Assembly (NCBI GenBank): GCA_030849065.1
Contig: JASAON010001498.1
Location: forward strand, 1 to 40,902
Origin: Jaenimonas drosophilae
Lineage: Eukaryota; Euglenozoa; Kinetoplastea; Trypanosomatida; Trypanosomatidae
Length of the DNA: 40,902 nucleotides
Reading direction: 5' to 3'
Under the pieces are notes generated by a model. It was not told where the DNA came from, ran no database searches, and saw only the letters and a program-made list of their open reading frames with translations. Shown in pieces: positions 10,149-18,758 of this stretch. Position 1 is the stretch's first letter, and each line of letters begins with the position of its first letter. The position numbers and the translations under genes were made by a program.

Positions 10149-10511
10149 GCTCCACATAGAACCAACCAGGACCATCCACTCACGTATTCCAAACATGGAT
10201 AGGGTGTGTGCCACGTGTCTGGTTGTTTTCATAGACCTCTTTTTCTCATTCACACATCAACGACAGATGTTCAACTCAATTCACTCATTTTTCAATTCTT
10301 TTGGAGCACTTCACTCCCTATAGGCACCTCTCCTGTCGCCATTGAATGGACTACTCCTTTATGCAGTTCGGTGATGTCTGACTCGAAATCTATCATTCTT
10401 TCTCACTTTTCTTAGTATTTTTGTTTTAGTTCTGACTGGTTCTTGAAACCTTTCAGTGCTCCGTGAGCCCTGCTGGAGGACTTTGCGGGTGATTTCCATT
10501 AGGCTTAGCGA
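10149..10511 (+). other. Intergenic spacer with three candidate splice acceptors
   Basis: This is T-rich spacer without a gene. Three pyrimidine runs each end in AG, at 10414-10415, 10428-10429 and 10455-10456, all before the ATG at 10512. The site used cannot be chosen from sequence, and heterogeneous 5' ends are likely. Confidence 0.55.
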
Positions 10512-13500
10512 ATGTCAGCGGTTACTAGCTCCCTTGATCGAATTCAATCAGCGAACCTCAACGCAGACATCTTTGTGGGTTATGAGCAGACCCTCACGCC
10601 CTTTGTTCTTAGCGATTGCTTCAGTCGTTTCCCTGCATGGAAAGACTATGCATCCGCTGAGCTTCTGAGTAGCCTGGTGGATGAACATGCCTTGTTGGAG
10701 TGCGCATCCATGACAGAACATTGTATCGAACACCCCAAGTACTACCGAGAAGACCATAGTGATGGACTTGATGTTGCGGCGTTGTCGTCAAGTAGTAACC
10801 ACAGCACACCGGATGAGGAAACCTCTCCCTCAAGAAGCCACTGTAGCTCAACTTCTCCAGATACGGCGAATCGTAGTTTTCCTGTGTTTGGTCGAACAAG
10901 CGGGCCTGGGTATGTTCGTGTTCCACGTAAATCGTCCGTGGGAACATCTTCCACTTCAAGACATTTGGATCCTTATGCACCAAATGATGAACACCTGGCC
11001 ATGAGTAGCCGCCCAGTGGGCTATTCGTGTGGGCCAGGCTCTGCTGTCGATGTCATGGATGACCCTGTCTTGAAGCGGCAGGCACTACTCTCCTTGCGGG
11101 TAACGGCGCTACAGCAGCTACGTGGAGCAGGAACGGATGATACAGCCTCCCAGTCTAATGCAGATATGGAGGACCCTCCTTTTGGCATGGGTGATAGTTT
11201 TCGGCTTCTCAGCCCTGTTTCTGCCGCTAGCAGCCCAAAACGCCATCGATGGATGACCATTCGTCGGCTTACGTCAATCCTCCAGGCCCGACAATCCAAG
11301 CGATGTCAAAACTCCGCTGACATGGAGAGCAGCACAGGATCTGGCCCGCCGATGGAGCTGAGTAACACTTCTTCACCCATGGACCTTTTCCAAGCCTTAC
11401 TGTCAAATAGTGATAACCTCTGTGTAAAGGCCTTGTTGGCGGGAAGTTTGGCTGTTGGTACAGTCCTTTCATTGACGGAGTTAACATTTTCTCACCTAAC
11501 GCCAGTGGCCTCTCCATTTCACGTCTGTCCAAGTACGTACTGCGCTTGGGCCGTGTTGTGTGAGAAGGGAGCAGGAACCCCGAGCCATAGCAGCATCAAT
11601 GGCGCACACACGTGGAGCATTCTTCTTCGTGGAACAAAGCGGTGGCTGGTTTCCCATCCCTTGGACAAGCATCTCATTACAGATTCAACATCTGGGAAAG
11701 TGGCCCACCTTCAGTCAATGAACAACGAACGATTTCCAAATGCTCAATATGCCCGCATCTATTCTTTTACGCAGCAAGCTGGAGAGGCTGTATTTCTTCC
11801 GAGTGACGCGGTCTTTTTTGAGGAGTCCTTGGAAGACACTGTGTCTGTTCTCGTGAATTACATGGATGAAACGTCAGAACTCATGTACGCTCGCAATGCT
11901 CGAGAAGATTCAATTCTCCTTCATCAATGCGAAGGAGAAGCAACAGCCCAACGGGCGGAACTTCGACCCTTCACCTTAGTTGACATTGTCATTTCTGCTC
12001 CTCGGTCCGATCAACATCAGGAGGACGTATGTATACTGAGGACCCTAGCTGAGTTTGAACGGTGTTCCTTGCCTCGCTGTGATTTGGCTGCCCGAGTCGA
12101 ACTCGCCGGATTTCATCGCTCACTGGGTCCAGTGGGACGTCGTATGCTTCAAAATAGCGGCAATCACGCGGTTGGAATTCCACAGGGTTTTTTTCACACC
12201 GCAAAGGACCACCACCTTCTTCTGTCGTACACGTCTACCCACAAGGATCTCCAACAACTGCGTGATGCAATCAGTAGCCTCCCCACACAACCGTACCTTT
12301 CACTCCTCAACCCAACACATAACCCTCGGTGTGAACGCTACTTCCACCACATCCCTACCGCTTCATCCATGTTTGGTTGCATACCCAAGTATCCGCCCCT
12401 GTCAGTGCTCTTGAACCAGAAGTGGCCCTTTGAAAAGGAGCTCTGTCGCAATCTTGTAACGATTCCACGTATTATCCTCAGCAAGCTGCACTCACCCATG
12501 GGATTTCTACGTCCAGGCTCGGTGTGGCACTACTCACGATTTGATTCTCTCAAGGGTACTTCATCTGGATCTCTTCAACGACAGTTAAGCTGCTTTGGGG
12601 CGGACCTAGAAGCGGCCCTACCATCCAGCCTCGATGCAGATGATTGGTGCCGAACGTTTCTCTTCTACTGTAATCCTCTCTTTGAGGAACCGGTAGCCTT
12701 GCACCCACGGGTGGTTGGGGCCACATTTCAAGAGGGGAAGGAAGTGTTGCAAACCACGACCAACCCAGATGCTCGTTTACGAATTGTTGAGTTTGAGTGG
12801 AACCCAAATTGTCTGGAGAAATTTGGATCACTGAAGCTGCTTCAAATTCTTGGTAGAGGTTTCCCATGTTTGCCAGAGGAACTAGCAGATGAGAGCGATG
12901 AGGAGTCCCTGGGGAGCACCGAGCTTGACAGCGAGGCATCTGACACCCTCTCCAATCATGTAGGTTTGCATCTGGGTGGAGGTAACAGCAGTTCCGTGAA
13001 TGACTTCATTAAGCGAGTTGTGATGCATGACAGTCACTTACCACGGTTTCAAGAGTGGATGGTGGCCCATCATCTCAACCCTGACAAGTGTGGAGATCCA
13101 GAGATGTACATGACACCGGTTCTGTGGTCTCTTTGTCGCGCTCGTGTGGTGGGCTACGCCTCACCGATGCAACATGAATCCAACTGTACCTCTGCGGAGC
13201 ACGATGCCGAGCATCCTGGAGGATGCAGTCCTTCTCTCTTAAGTGAATCGTTTGGGCGATCCACGTCGGAGTACTTTGAGCGTTGCTACGAAACCATTTG
13301 CTTAGCCGGAAGCGCGGCTTCCGCACTACTAATTCACAAGCATGATTCACCCTACGCTTCCATGGCAACGAGCCTTTGCAATTGGCTGTGTGATCGAACA
13401 CTGGAAGGAGATTATGCGGGGGCGGATCTCCTTGCATTGATGGAGTCCGTCGTTCTGCATGGAAGCTCAGAAGAACAAGCAATTCTTTCCGAGGTGTTGA

Positions 13501-13580
13501 AGATTAAGCGGAGGCAATCGATGGATGTGAACCAATCCAAATTACACGAGCTTGAGATGATCTGCGATGTTCTCGTGTAA
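10512..13580 (+). CDS. JmjC/JMJD6-like fold protein with degenerate iron site
   Basis: This 1022-residue protein has a divided JmjC-type cupin. Residues 28-62 resemble the N-terminal lead-in of JMJD6/FIH-like proteins (TPFVLSDCFSRFPAW...). After a long Ser/Pro-rich insertion (about 85-290), the core strands appear: GTPSHSS, then a Trp and RGTKRW (residues about 355-375), then EAVFLP and the following strand (425-450). In active JmjC enzymes the metal triad is HxD...H. Here the first His is present (H359), the Asp position is Ser (S361), and the distal His position is Phe (F435). Iron-dependent hydroxylation or demethylation therefore looks unlikely. The C-terminal 500 residues are unassigned. 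The fold call rests on motif pattern only. Confidence 0.65.
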   Translation: MSAVTSSLDRIQSANLNADIFVGYEQTLTPFVLSDCFSRFPAWKDYASAELLSSLVDEHALLECASMTEHCIEHPKYYREDHSDGLDVAALSSSSNHSTPDEETSPSRSHCSSTSPDTANRSFPVFGRTSGPGYVRVPRKSSVGTSSTSRHLDPYAPNDEHLAMSSRPVGYSCGPGSAVDVMDDPVLKRQALLSLRVTALQQLRGAGTDDTASQSNADMEDPPFGMGDSFRLLSPVSAASSPKRHRWMTIRRLTSILQARQSKRCQNSADMESSTGSGPPMELSNTSSPMDLFQALLSNSDNLCVKALLAGSLAVGTVLSLTELTFSHLTPVASPFHVCPSTYCAWAVLCEKGAGTPSHSSINGAHTWSILLRGTKRWLVSHPLDKHLITDSTSGKVAHLQSMNNERFPNAQYARIYSFTQQAGEAVFLPSDAVFFEESLEDTVSVLVNYMDETSELMYARNAREDSILLHQCEGEATAQRAELRPFTLVDIVISAPRSDQHQEDVCILRTLAEFERCSLPRCDLAARVELAGFHRSLGPVGRRMLQNSGNHAVGIPQGFFHTAKDHHLLLSYTSTHKDLQQLRDAISSLPTQPYLSLLNPTHNPRCERYFHHIPTASSMFGCIPKYPPLSVLLNQKWPFEKELCRNLVTIPRIILSKLHSPMGFLRPGSVWHYSRFDSLKGTSSGSLQRQLSCFGADLEAALPSSLDADDWCRTFLFYCNPLFEEPVALHPRVVGATFQEGKEVLQTTTNPDARLRIVEFEWNPNCLEKFGSLKLLQILGRGFPCLPEELADESDEESLGSTELDSEASDTLSNHVGLHLGGGNSSSVNDFIKRVVMHDSHLPRFQEWMVAHHLNPDKCGDPEMYMTPVLWSLCRARVVGYASPMQHESNCTSAEHDAEHPGGCSPSLLSESFGRSTSEYFERCYETICLAGSAASALLIHKHDSPYASMATSLCNWLCDRTLEGDYAGADLLALMESVVLHGSSEEQAILSEVLKIKRRQSMDVNQSKLHELEMICDVLV

Positions 13581-13956
13581 TTCCACCTACTCGGCCTAAA
13601 GATGATGACTGAAACGAGAGGAGTGGTAGGGAGGACGCGCTTCTCTTCGTTGACCGAGAGTGTCAGTCTTGTTCGTATCGATAAATTGCTTTATTTTTGT
13701 CGCCTGCATGGCACAGCCCAGTTCTGCTGGAGTTAGTGCTGAAGATGGGTCAGGTTAAGTGAGCTGGTGCGCTACTGGGAACTGCTTCCCACGACCAGTC
13801 ATATCCTCATTGAATTCTGACCAGCATGTGTGCCCAACTAAAGGGTGGTGTGAAGTGTGTTTTATTTGATCAACTCTCTTCATCTTTCCTCTCCATTTGG
13901 TACATGCCCTCCCCCCCCCATAGTTGTGGTTGTTCTTCATCTCTGAAGGACTCTCA
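13581..13956 (+). other. Intergenic spacer with C-rich splice tract
   Basis: No gene is seen. A CT-rich stretch from about 13871 ends in a run of C and then ATAG, with AG at 13922-13923. The next ATG in the downstream frame is 13957, giving a 5' UTR of about 33 nt. Confidence 0.6.
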
Positions 13957-15948
13957 ATGATTGTTTTCTTCACCACAACGTTTTCCGAACCACCATCGCA
14001 GCTGAAGGTTCCGATTGATGGACTTTCAACTACCAATACGGTGGGTGAGGCATTGAATGTCTTCTGCAATAAGATTGGTGTGCGGCATGAAGATGTGGAG
14101 GTGAGCCTCGCCGAAGGTGTGCCAGTGGCACGGCTTACCCTTCCGCTCTCTTCTCTTCAAAAATCGCAGCCTACAGATACCAATGAGCAGCAGGACGAGG
14201 AGCTACACCTGCTCGCGCATTGCACAGTGCCGCTGCCGGTCACTGTGGCGCAGTGGGATGCAGATATCAGGAAAGATGCCGAGGAAAAGACACTGATACC
14301 TCCCTCTCCTGTGGCCAACATTGTTGCGGTTCGTCCAAATCGCATTCACAAATCTCGTGGCTCCACCGATGCATTGGTGGAACGCAGGGATGGCAATGAA
14401 GAGGCTCTGCCTGTGGCAACGCAGCCCATCGTGATTTCTGAGCCACTCACTGATGCTGGGCAAGATGAGGATGACGTCTGCAGTCCTGTCATTAAGATGA
14501 TGCCAGATGATCGCAAAACCGTTTTGTTGGCAATCACCAACGACGGTACACATAGTGTAGATGAAGGCAATCCGTTGGAGCCAAAGATACCAACGCAAGA
14601 GGCCACGGTGGTGGCGCGTCGAAATCATCAATTTACACGTCTTGTTTCTTCAGCCTATCCAACCATTGTTCGAGCAACTGCACCTCGATTGGCCGCTGCA
14701 GTGGCGCGAGACCCGCTGCTCGCTCACCTCTGCCATACTTCACCGTCTCTCCTGACATCAGCACGTTCCAGTGTTGCCAGCTCAACCACCGGGGGTGATT
14801 TATCTGCGCGCAGCACACCCTATCAAAGCCAGTTTAGCTACTACCGAGCGTGTTTAGCTGTTGCGGTTCGATATGGTGTGCTTCTCGGGCCCTCTGGTGA
14901 TATATCCCAGCCTATCATTCCTCATGGTGAAGATTGCCCACCAGAGGACTGGCTCGCTGAGCTGGATCAGGATGTACAGTCGTGTACCTCTGCACGAACC
15001 ACATCCACGACCTCAGACGATGTTCCCCTGGTGGCACTCTACAGTGAGTTGGCTGGGGTTCGCCACAGCTGCTGGCCCAACTGTGTTCTCTGCATTAACT
15101 CTACCACAAGGCCGTACGGAGCAAGCTGCCGCTGCTCCAGCCTTGATGGCATTGCCCAAGGGGAGCGCATCACGTGTTTGATGAAGTCTGTAGATTCGAT
15201 GGGCTTCTTTCTCCTCTCACCCGAACGTCGTCGCGCAATGCTGCGACGTCATTACCGTGTTGCATGCGATTGCAATCGTTGCACAAACGCTGCTGAAAAC
15301 GCCGTGGAGCAGTCGTTGACGGCCATCTTTTTTCGGCCGGAGGCTGAGAAGGAGTTGTGTGTTGACGTCCTCCAACAAGACTTTGATAAACTGAATCTTC
15401 TTCGGGAGTCCACGATGCAGCTCACCTTGTGTGATGTGGATCATCGCATTGTGCTGGAACGTCGTGAGGCCCGACTTGTGCGACTACAGGAGTTTCTGAC
15501 AAAGTACACCGAAGATAGTCCAGTTCTGAAGTTGGGTGTGTGCCATTGGAGAGTGAATCTTGCTCGAGCAGCCTATCTGCAAGAGGCAGCACTGCTAATA
15601 CAGCGCAGTGACAGCTTCCGCAGCCGGATGGAGGACTCGGCAGAGGATTTCTTCAACCTTCTTGAAATATGCGAGCAGCAACTCACAGTAGAGCATCTAC
15701 TTATTCCTCCCGGCCACCCCTACGGCCTCATCTCGTACTGGTGCGGCAACCACATTGCAGGCGGCAACCTTCGAGGAGCATTGCACGCACAACCCAACAT
15801 GGAAGAAGGCAGAGATCTAGATTCTGTGGCGGAACGTATCAATTGGGAAGCACTGGAACGTTCAGATGCAGCATGGAGAGAGTTGAGGGGTGGAACATCC
15901 ATACCGCATGCCCTGCGTACGCTCATGGATGCGTTTGCGGATTACTGA
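13957..15948 (+). CDS. SMYD-like SET-domain protein
   Basis: This is a putative protein-lysine methyltransferase of 663 residues. Numbering from ATG 13957, the SET signature is at R369-C376 (RHSCWPNC, matching the N/R-H-S-C-x-P-N motif that helps bind S-adenosylmethionine). It is followed by a QGE segment like the family's GEE motif, and a Cys cluster C437-x-C439-x2-C442 (CDCNRC) like the post-SET zinc site of SMYD proteins. The C-terminal 200 residues look helical, compatible with a SMYD C-terminal repeat region. No MYND zinc finger is visible between the SET halves. Residues 1-90 look like a beta-rich, possibly ubiquitin-like module. The N-terminal SET strands are hard to place, so activity is not assured. 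An upstream TTG frame extension crosses no acceptor and is ignored because ATG 13957 is the first ATG. Confidence 0.75.
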   Translation: MIVFFTTTFSEPPSQLKVPIDGLSTTNTVGEALNVFCNKIGVRHEDVEVSLAEGVPVARLTLPLSSLQKSQPTDTNEQQDEELHLLAHCTVPLPVTVAQWDADIRKDAEEKTLIPPSPVANIVAVRPNRIHKSRGSTDALVERRDGNEEALPVATQPIVISEPLTDAGQDEDDVCSPVIKMMPDDRKTVLLAITNDGTHSVDEGNPLEPKIPTQEATVVARRNHQFTRLVSSAYPTIVRATAPRLAAAVARDPLLAHLCHTSPSLLTSARSSVASSTTGGDLSARSTPYQSQFSYYRACLAVAVRYGVLLGPSGDISQPIIPHGEDCPPEDWLAELDQDVQSCTSARTTSTTSDDVPLVALYSELAGVRHSCWPNCVLCINSTTRPYGASCRCSSLDGIAQGERITCLMKSVDSMGFFLLSPERRRAMLRRHYRVACDCNRCTNAAENAVEQSLTAIFFRPEAEKELCVDVLQQDFDKLNLLRESTMQLTLCDVDHRIVLERREARLVRLQEFLTKYTEDSPVLKLGVCHWRVNLARAAYLQEAALLIQRSDSFRSRMEDSAEDFFNLLEICEQQLTVEHLLIPPGHPYGLISYWCGNHIAGGNLRGALHAQPNMEEGRDLDSVAERINWEALERSDAAWRELRGGTSIPHALRTLMDAFADY

Positions 15949-16100
15949 GTTTCCTGTATGCGTGTGTGCTGCAAGGTACAATCGATTGCTGCTTGTGGTT
16001 GTACCAACGAACCAACATTGAATCGTTGTTGATTATAACTTCAATCATACACACATACATGCATAACCCTAGCGTGCATATGTTTCAATATCATTATTCA

Positions 16101-16153
16101 TGATTCCATATCTTCACGCCCCTTCTACATAGGTACATCTCGTTTTTGTGTAG
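16101..16153 (+). promoter_or_regulatory. Polypyrimidine tract and trans-splice acceptors
   Basis: A CT-rich run ends in ACATAG, with AG at 16131-16132. A second T-rich run ends in GTAG at 16152-16153. Both lie just before the ATG at 16171. Confidence 0.55.
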
Positions 16154-16170
16154 TGTTGAAAAAACACACA

Positions 16171-17076
16171 ATGGCTAGCCGTGATCGAACAAAGGAGTTT
16201 CTGCAGATACGTAGTAGACGGCCACAGCGTGTAGGTGAAGGGGAGTATGGCGAAGATGAGCGCAGCTGCCACGTGTATATTGCCCCCCGCTGGACGGAAA
16301 AGATGGAGGATGTGCGTGCCATTGAGCGAAAGATCAACGATCAAATGAATGAGCTGGAGGAACTTCGTCGCCGCCACCTCAAGGTTGAGTTCAGCCTCCA
16401 GCGTGATGAAGGGGCCGAGGAGGCCCAGATTGATCGTGTGCAGGACATCATTGATAGTCTCTTCAAGCAAAGCGAGAAGGTTATTGTGGATCTTGATGCC
16501 ATTTACACAAGTGAACTTCCTGACGGAGGAACCGATGCGGAACTCAGCATTCTTCGCAATGTGAAGATGTGCCTCATCAATGAAATCAATCAAATCAGCA
16601 AGGTATATCGTGATAGTCAGCGGCGCTACATGACGGATGTGAAGAAGCAACAGGCGGTATCTCAGCGTTGGGCAGGTGGTGATCATCAGCGCGTCACCGA
16701 ACAACAACTGGCCAACGATGCCTTGATGGATCAGTACCTTCAAAAGGGTATGACGCAGGAACAGATTGAGACGATTCTCCTCAATGAACAAATGGCAGAT
16801 GAGCGAGTGAAGGAGTTCGAACGTATCTACACCTCCATCAAATCACTCCATGAAATGTTCAAAGACATGAATACCCTCGTCATTGAACAAGGAGCGGTGC
16901 TGGATCGCATTGACTACAACATGACTATCACACACACGCGAGTAGAGAAGGGGCGCATTGAGTTGCAGAAGGCCGCTGAATACCAGTCGGCTGGTACCTT
17001 CAAGTTGTGTATTCTCTTTCTGATTGTGATGATTATTGGCCTCGCCATCGCACTCTTCTTCAAGGCGGTCATTTGA
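16171..17076 (+). CDS. Syntaxin-16/Tlg2-like Qa-SNARE
   Basis: This is a tail-anchored membrane fusion protein of 301 residues, most like syntaxin 16 (yeast Tlg2), which acts in endosome-to-trans-Golgi traffic. The N-terminus MASRDRTKEF resembles the N-peptide start of syntaxin 16 that binds Vps45-type SM proteins. Residues about 45-170 are helical, as in the Habc bundle, with the WxEKMEDV context typical of this group. The SNARE motif (about 218-277) contains the zero-layer glutamine Q240 in the pattern EQGxxLDRID, marking it as a Qa-SNARE. A single hydrophobic helix (about 279-298) closes the protein. The start is the ATG after the two candidate acceptors. Confidence 0.9.
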   Translation: MASRDRTKEFLQIRSRRPQRVGEGEYGEDERSCHVYIAPRWTEKMEDVRAIERKINDQMNELEELRRRHLKVEFSLQRDEGAEEAQIDRVQDIIDSLFKQSEKVIVDLDAIYTSELPDGGTDAELSILRNVKMCLINEINQISKVYRDSQRRYMTDVKKQQAVSQRWAGGDHQRVTEQQLANDALMDQYLQKGMTQEQIETILLNEQMADERVKEFERIYTSIKSLHEMFKDMNTLVIEQGAVLDRIDYNMTITHTRVEKGRIELQKAAEYQSAGTFKLCILFLIVMIIGLAIALFFKAVI

Positions 17077-17257
17077 AGCACCTGCAAGGACGCAGGCCCC
17101 GTCTACCTGCCTTCTCACTCAAGCTCACGCCAGTGCTCCTTTCGTGAGTGTGTTGGTTGTGGTGTTGTTGCTCTGATCAATTCACCTGGGAGAGATTACC
17201 CACTACAACAATGCCAATTCATCGCCTATCCTTGGACACATGATGCCAAACCGTGCT

Positions 17258-17291
17258 ACCTTCACTCCTTGTACTCACTGACATTATATAG
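17258..17291 (+). promoter_or_regulatory. Trans-splice acceptor
   Basis: A pyrimidine-biased stretch is followed by the first AG at 17290-17291, 33 nt before the ATG at 17325. Confidence 0.5.
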
Positions 17292-17324
17292 AAGCACACG
17301 TAGTGAGGAATCCATTGCTATGAA

Positions 17325-18590
17325 ATGGAGGCCGCACCCTTGTATCGCCAGCTGCTGAAGCGTTTGCACGCTGCCTCATGGGCTTTCCCGCACCACGTGA
17401 ATGAGCTACGCTTTCTTCTCTCGTTGCCAGTGGTTGATGCTGGTGACGGCTCCATCCCGCAGCACGCATCATTGCTGCAGCAGACGAACTCCGCCCAACG
17501 GAGCCGTGATGAACGTCCGGCGGCTGAGGTTTTTCACATTGATGCTGCACAGCTCTTCACTTGTTGTAGAAAGGATTTGCGGGCTGCATTTTCTCCTTCT
17601 GTTACCAACACAAATGCCCCTGTACTTTCGTCAGTGGCTGCCAAAGTGATTCAGCTGCGTGATGCAATGTGGCTGCGTCAGCGTTTGGATAATGTGTTGA
17701 GCCCGGATACATCCAAGTCATTGGAGGAGGCGCTTGACATCTCATTGGGCCCGAAGGAGGACGACTTCATTCCTGATTCGTGCTTCCCCAATGAAACCAT
17801 ACCACAATCAGCTTCACCCTCTCAGAAGAGTGGAGAATCTACATCCAGTGAGGTTGTGAGTAGAGCTGTGGGAGGTATCCGTCCTGCATCCATCTTCTCT
17901 GCTGGCGCGATTGGATGTCAACGAGAGATGTTCGTGCTTCGGCGGAAGGAGCCCTTCATGATGCGCACGAGCTACTTGCAAGGATGCTCGTCATTACACG
18001 ATGTACCTCTTCACAAAGTGGCCAACAACCATGCTGAATTGATGCGACTTGTGCAAGAGACCGTTCCTGTGCGTGTGGCGTGCGCGAATGAGGAGGTTGA
18101 GCTCTCCGTGGAGGTGTTGCCATTTGATCCGGAATTCACAAATCGTGATCAGGCACAGGCTGGATACTTTGCGCTTTCACATCGGCAGTTTCTGGCGAAG
18201 TTTTCACTCCGTGCGGTGGAAGGCCGCGCAACGCAGGTTCAGATCGTGAATTCATACTTCGCACGTCTCGACTTGGGCTCAAATGAGCTGCTCGAGGAGG
18301 TGGGCTACCTTCACAGTACCGACGTGCTCATTATGTTGCAGCAACGCGATGGTGAGGCAAAGGGCTCTGCGCGTACTGTTCTTGAGAGGCCGTTTCCTAT
18401 ACTTCCTGCTCAGAGAGATTTTGACTTAGCGTTCGTTTCCACAACCGATTACCCCTCCGTGATGAAGGGCCTGCTCTACTACCGAGCAACATCCTCGGCC
18501 ACTCCCGGAATAATGATGGCACAACCTATCAAGGTACTTCCATTTGGCTTGGTAAAGCTGGATCCTTTGTCGTCGGTGCAACAGGAGTGA
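17325..18590 (+). CDS. LYR-motif-like protein, possibly mitochondrial
   Basis: This 421-residue protein has an N-terminus that reads LYRQLLKRL at residues 6-14 and continues as a basic amphipathic helix. That is the hallmark of LYR proteins, which pair with mitochondrial acyl carrier protein and serve in respiratory complex assembly, Fe-S cluster transfer or the mitoribosome. A later RKDLRAAF segment (about residue 82) could correspond to the second conserved helix region. Typical LYR proteins are about 80-130 aa. Here an acidic/Ser-rich linker and a beta-rich C-terminal domain (about 185-415) of unknown type are added. The LYR call rests on a short motif and could be chance. Confidence 0.5.
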   Translation: MEAAPLYRQLLKRLHAASWAFPHHVNELRFLLSLPVVDAGDGSIPQHASLLQQTNSAQRSRDERPAAEVFHIDAAQLFTCCRKDLRAAFSPSVTNTNAPVLSSVAAKVIQLRDAMWLRQRLDNVLSPDTSKSLEEALDISLGPKEDDFIPDSCFPNETIPQSASPSQKSGESTSSEVVSRAVGGIRPASIFSAGAIGCQREMFVLRRKEPFMMRTSYLQGCSSLHDVPLHKVANNHAELMRLVQETVPVRVACANEEVELSVEVLPFDPEFTNRDQAQAGYFALSHRQFLAKFSLRAVEGRATQVQIVNSYFARLDLGSNELLEEVGYLHSTDVLIMLQQRDGEAKGSARTVLERPFPILPAQRDFDLAFVSTTDYPSVMKGLLYYRATSSATPGIMMAQPIKVLPFGLVKLDPLSSVQQE

Positions 18591-18693
18591 GCTCGCACAA
18601 GCTACTGTGTACTCCCATGATACTGCCCATCACCACATTTCTCCAGCAACTTCTGTCTGTGCGTACTCATTTCCTTCCCTCCAGTAACATCTC

Positions 18694-18730
18694 GTGATTC
18701 TCTTTCGTTTTTGTTATATCCCTCTTGTAG
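18694..18730 (+). promoter_or_regulatory. Polypyrimidine tract and trans-splice acceptor
   Basis: A T/C-rich tract ends in CTTGTAG, with AG at 18729-18730, 28 nt before ATG 18759. It also shows that the in-frame TTG at 18711 is not the start. Confidence 0.65.
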
Positions 18731-18758
18731 GAAGCAGCGTTTGCTGTGCTTCTTCGCT

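Noticed and set aside
16114..16791. 225-codon minus-strand open frame
   Set aside because: It is antisense to the clear syntaxin-like gene. Leu/Ile/His-rich shadow.
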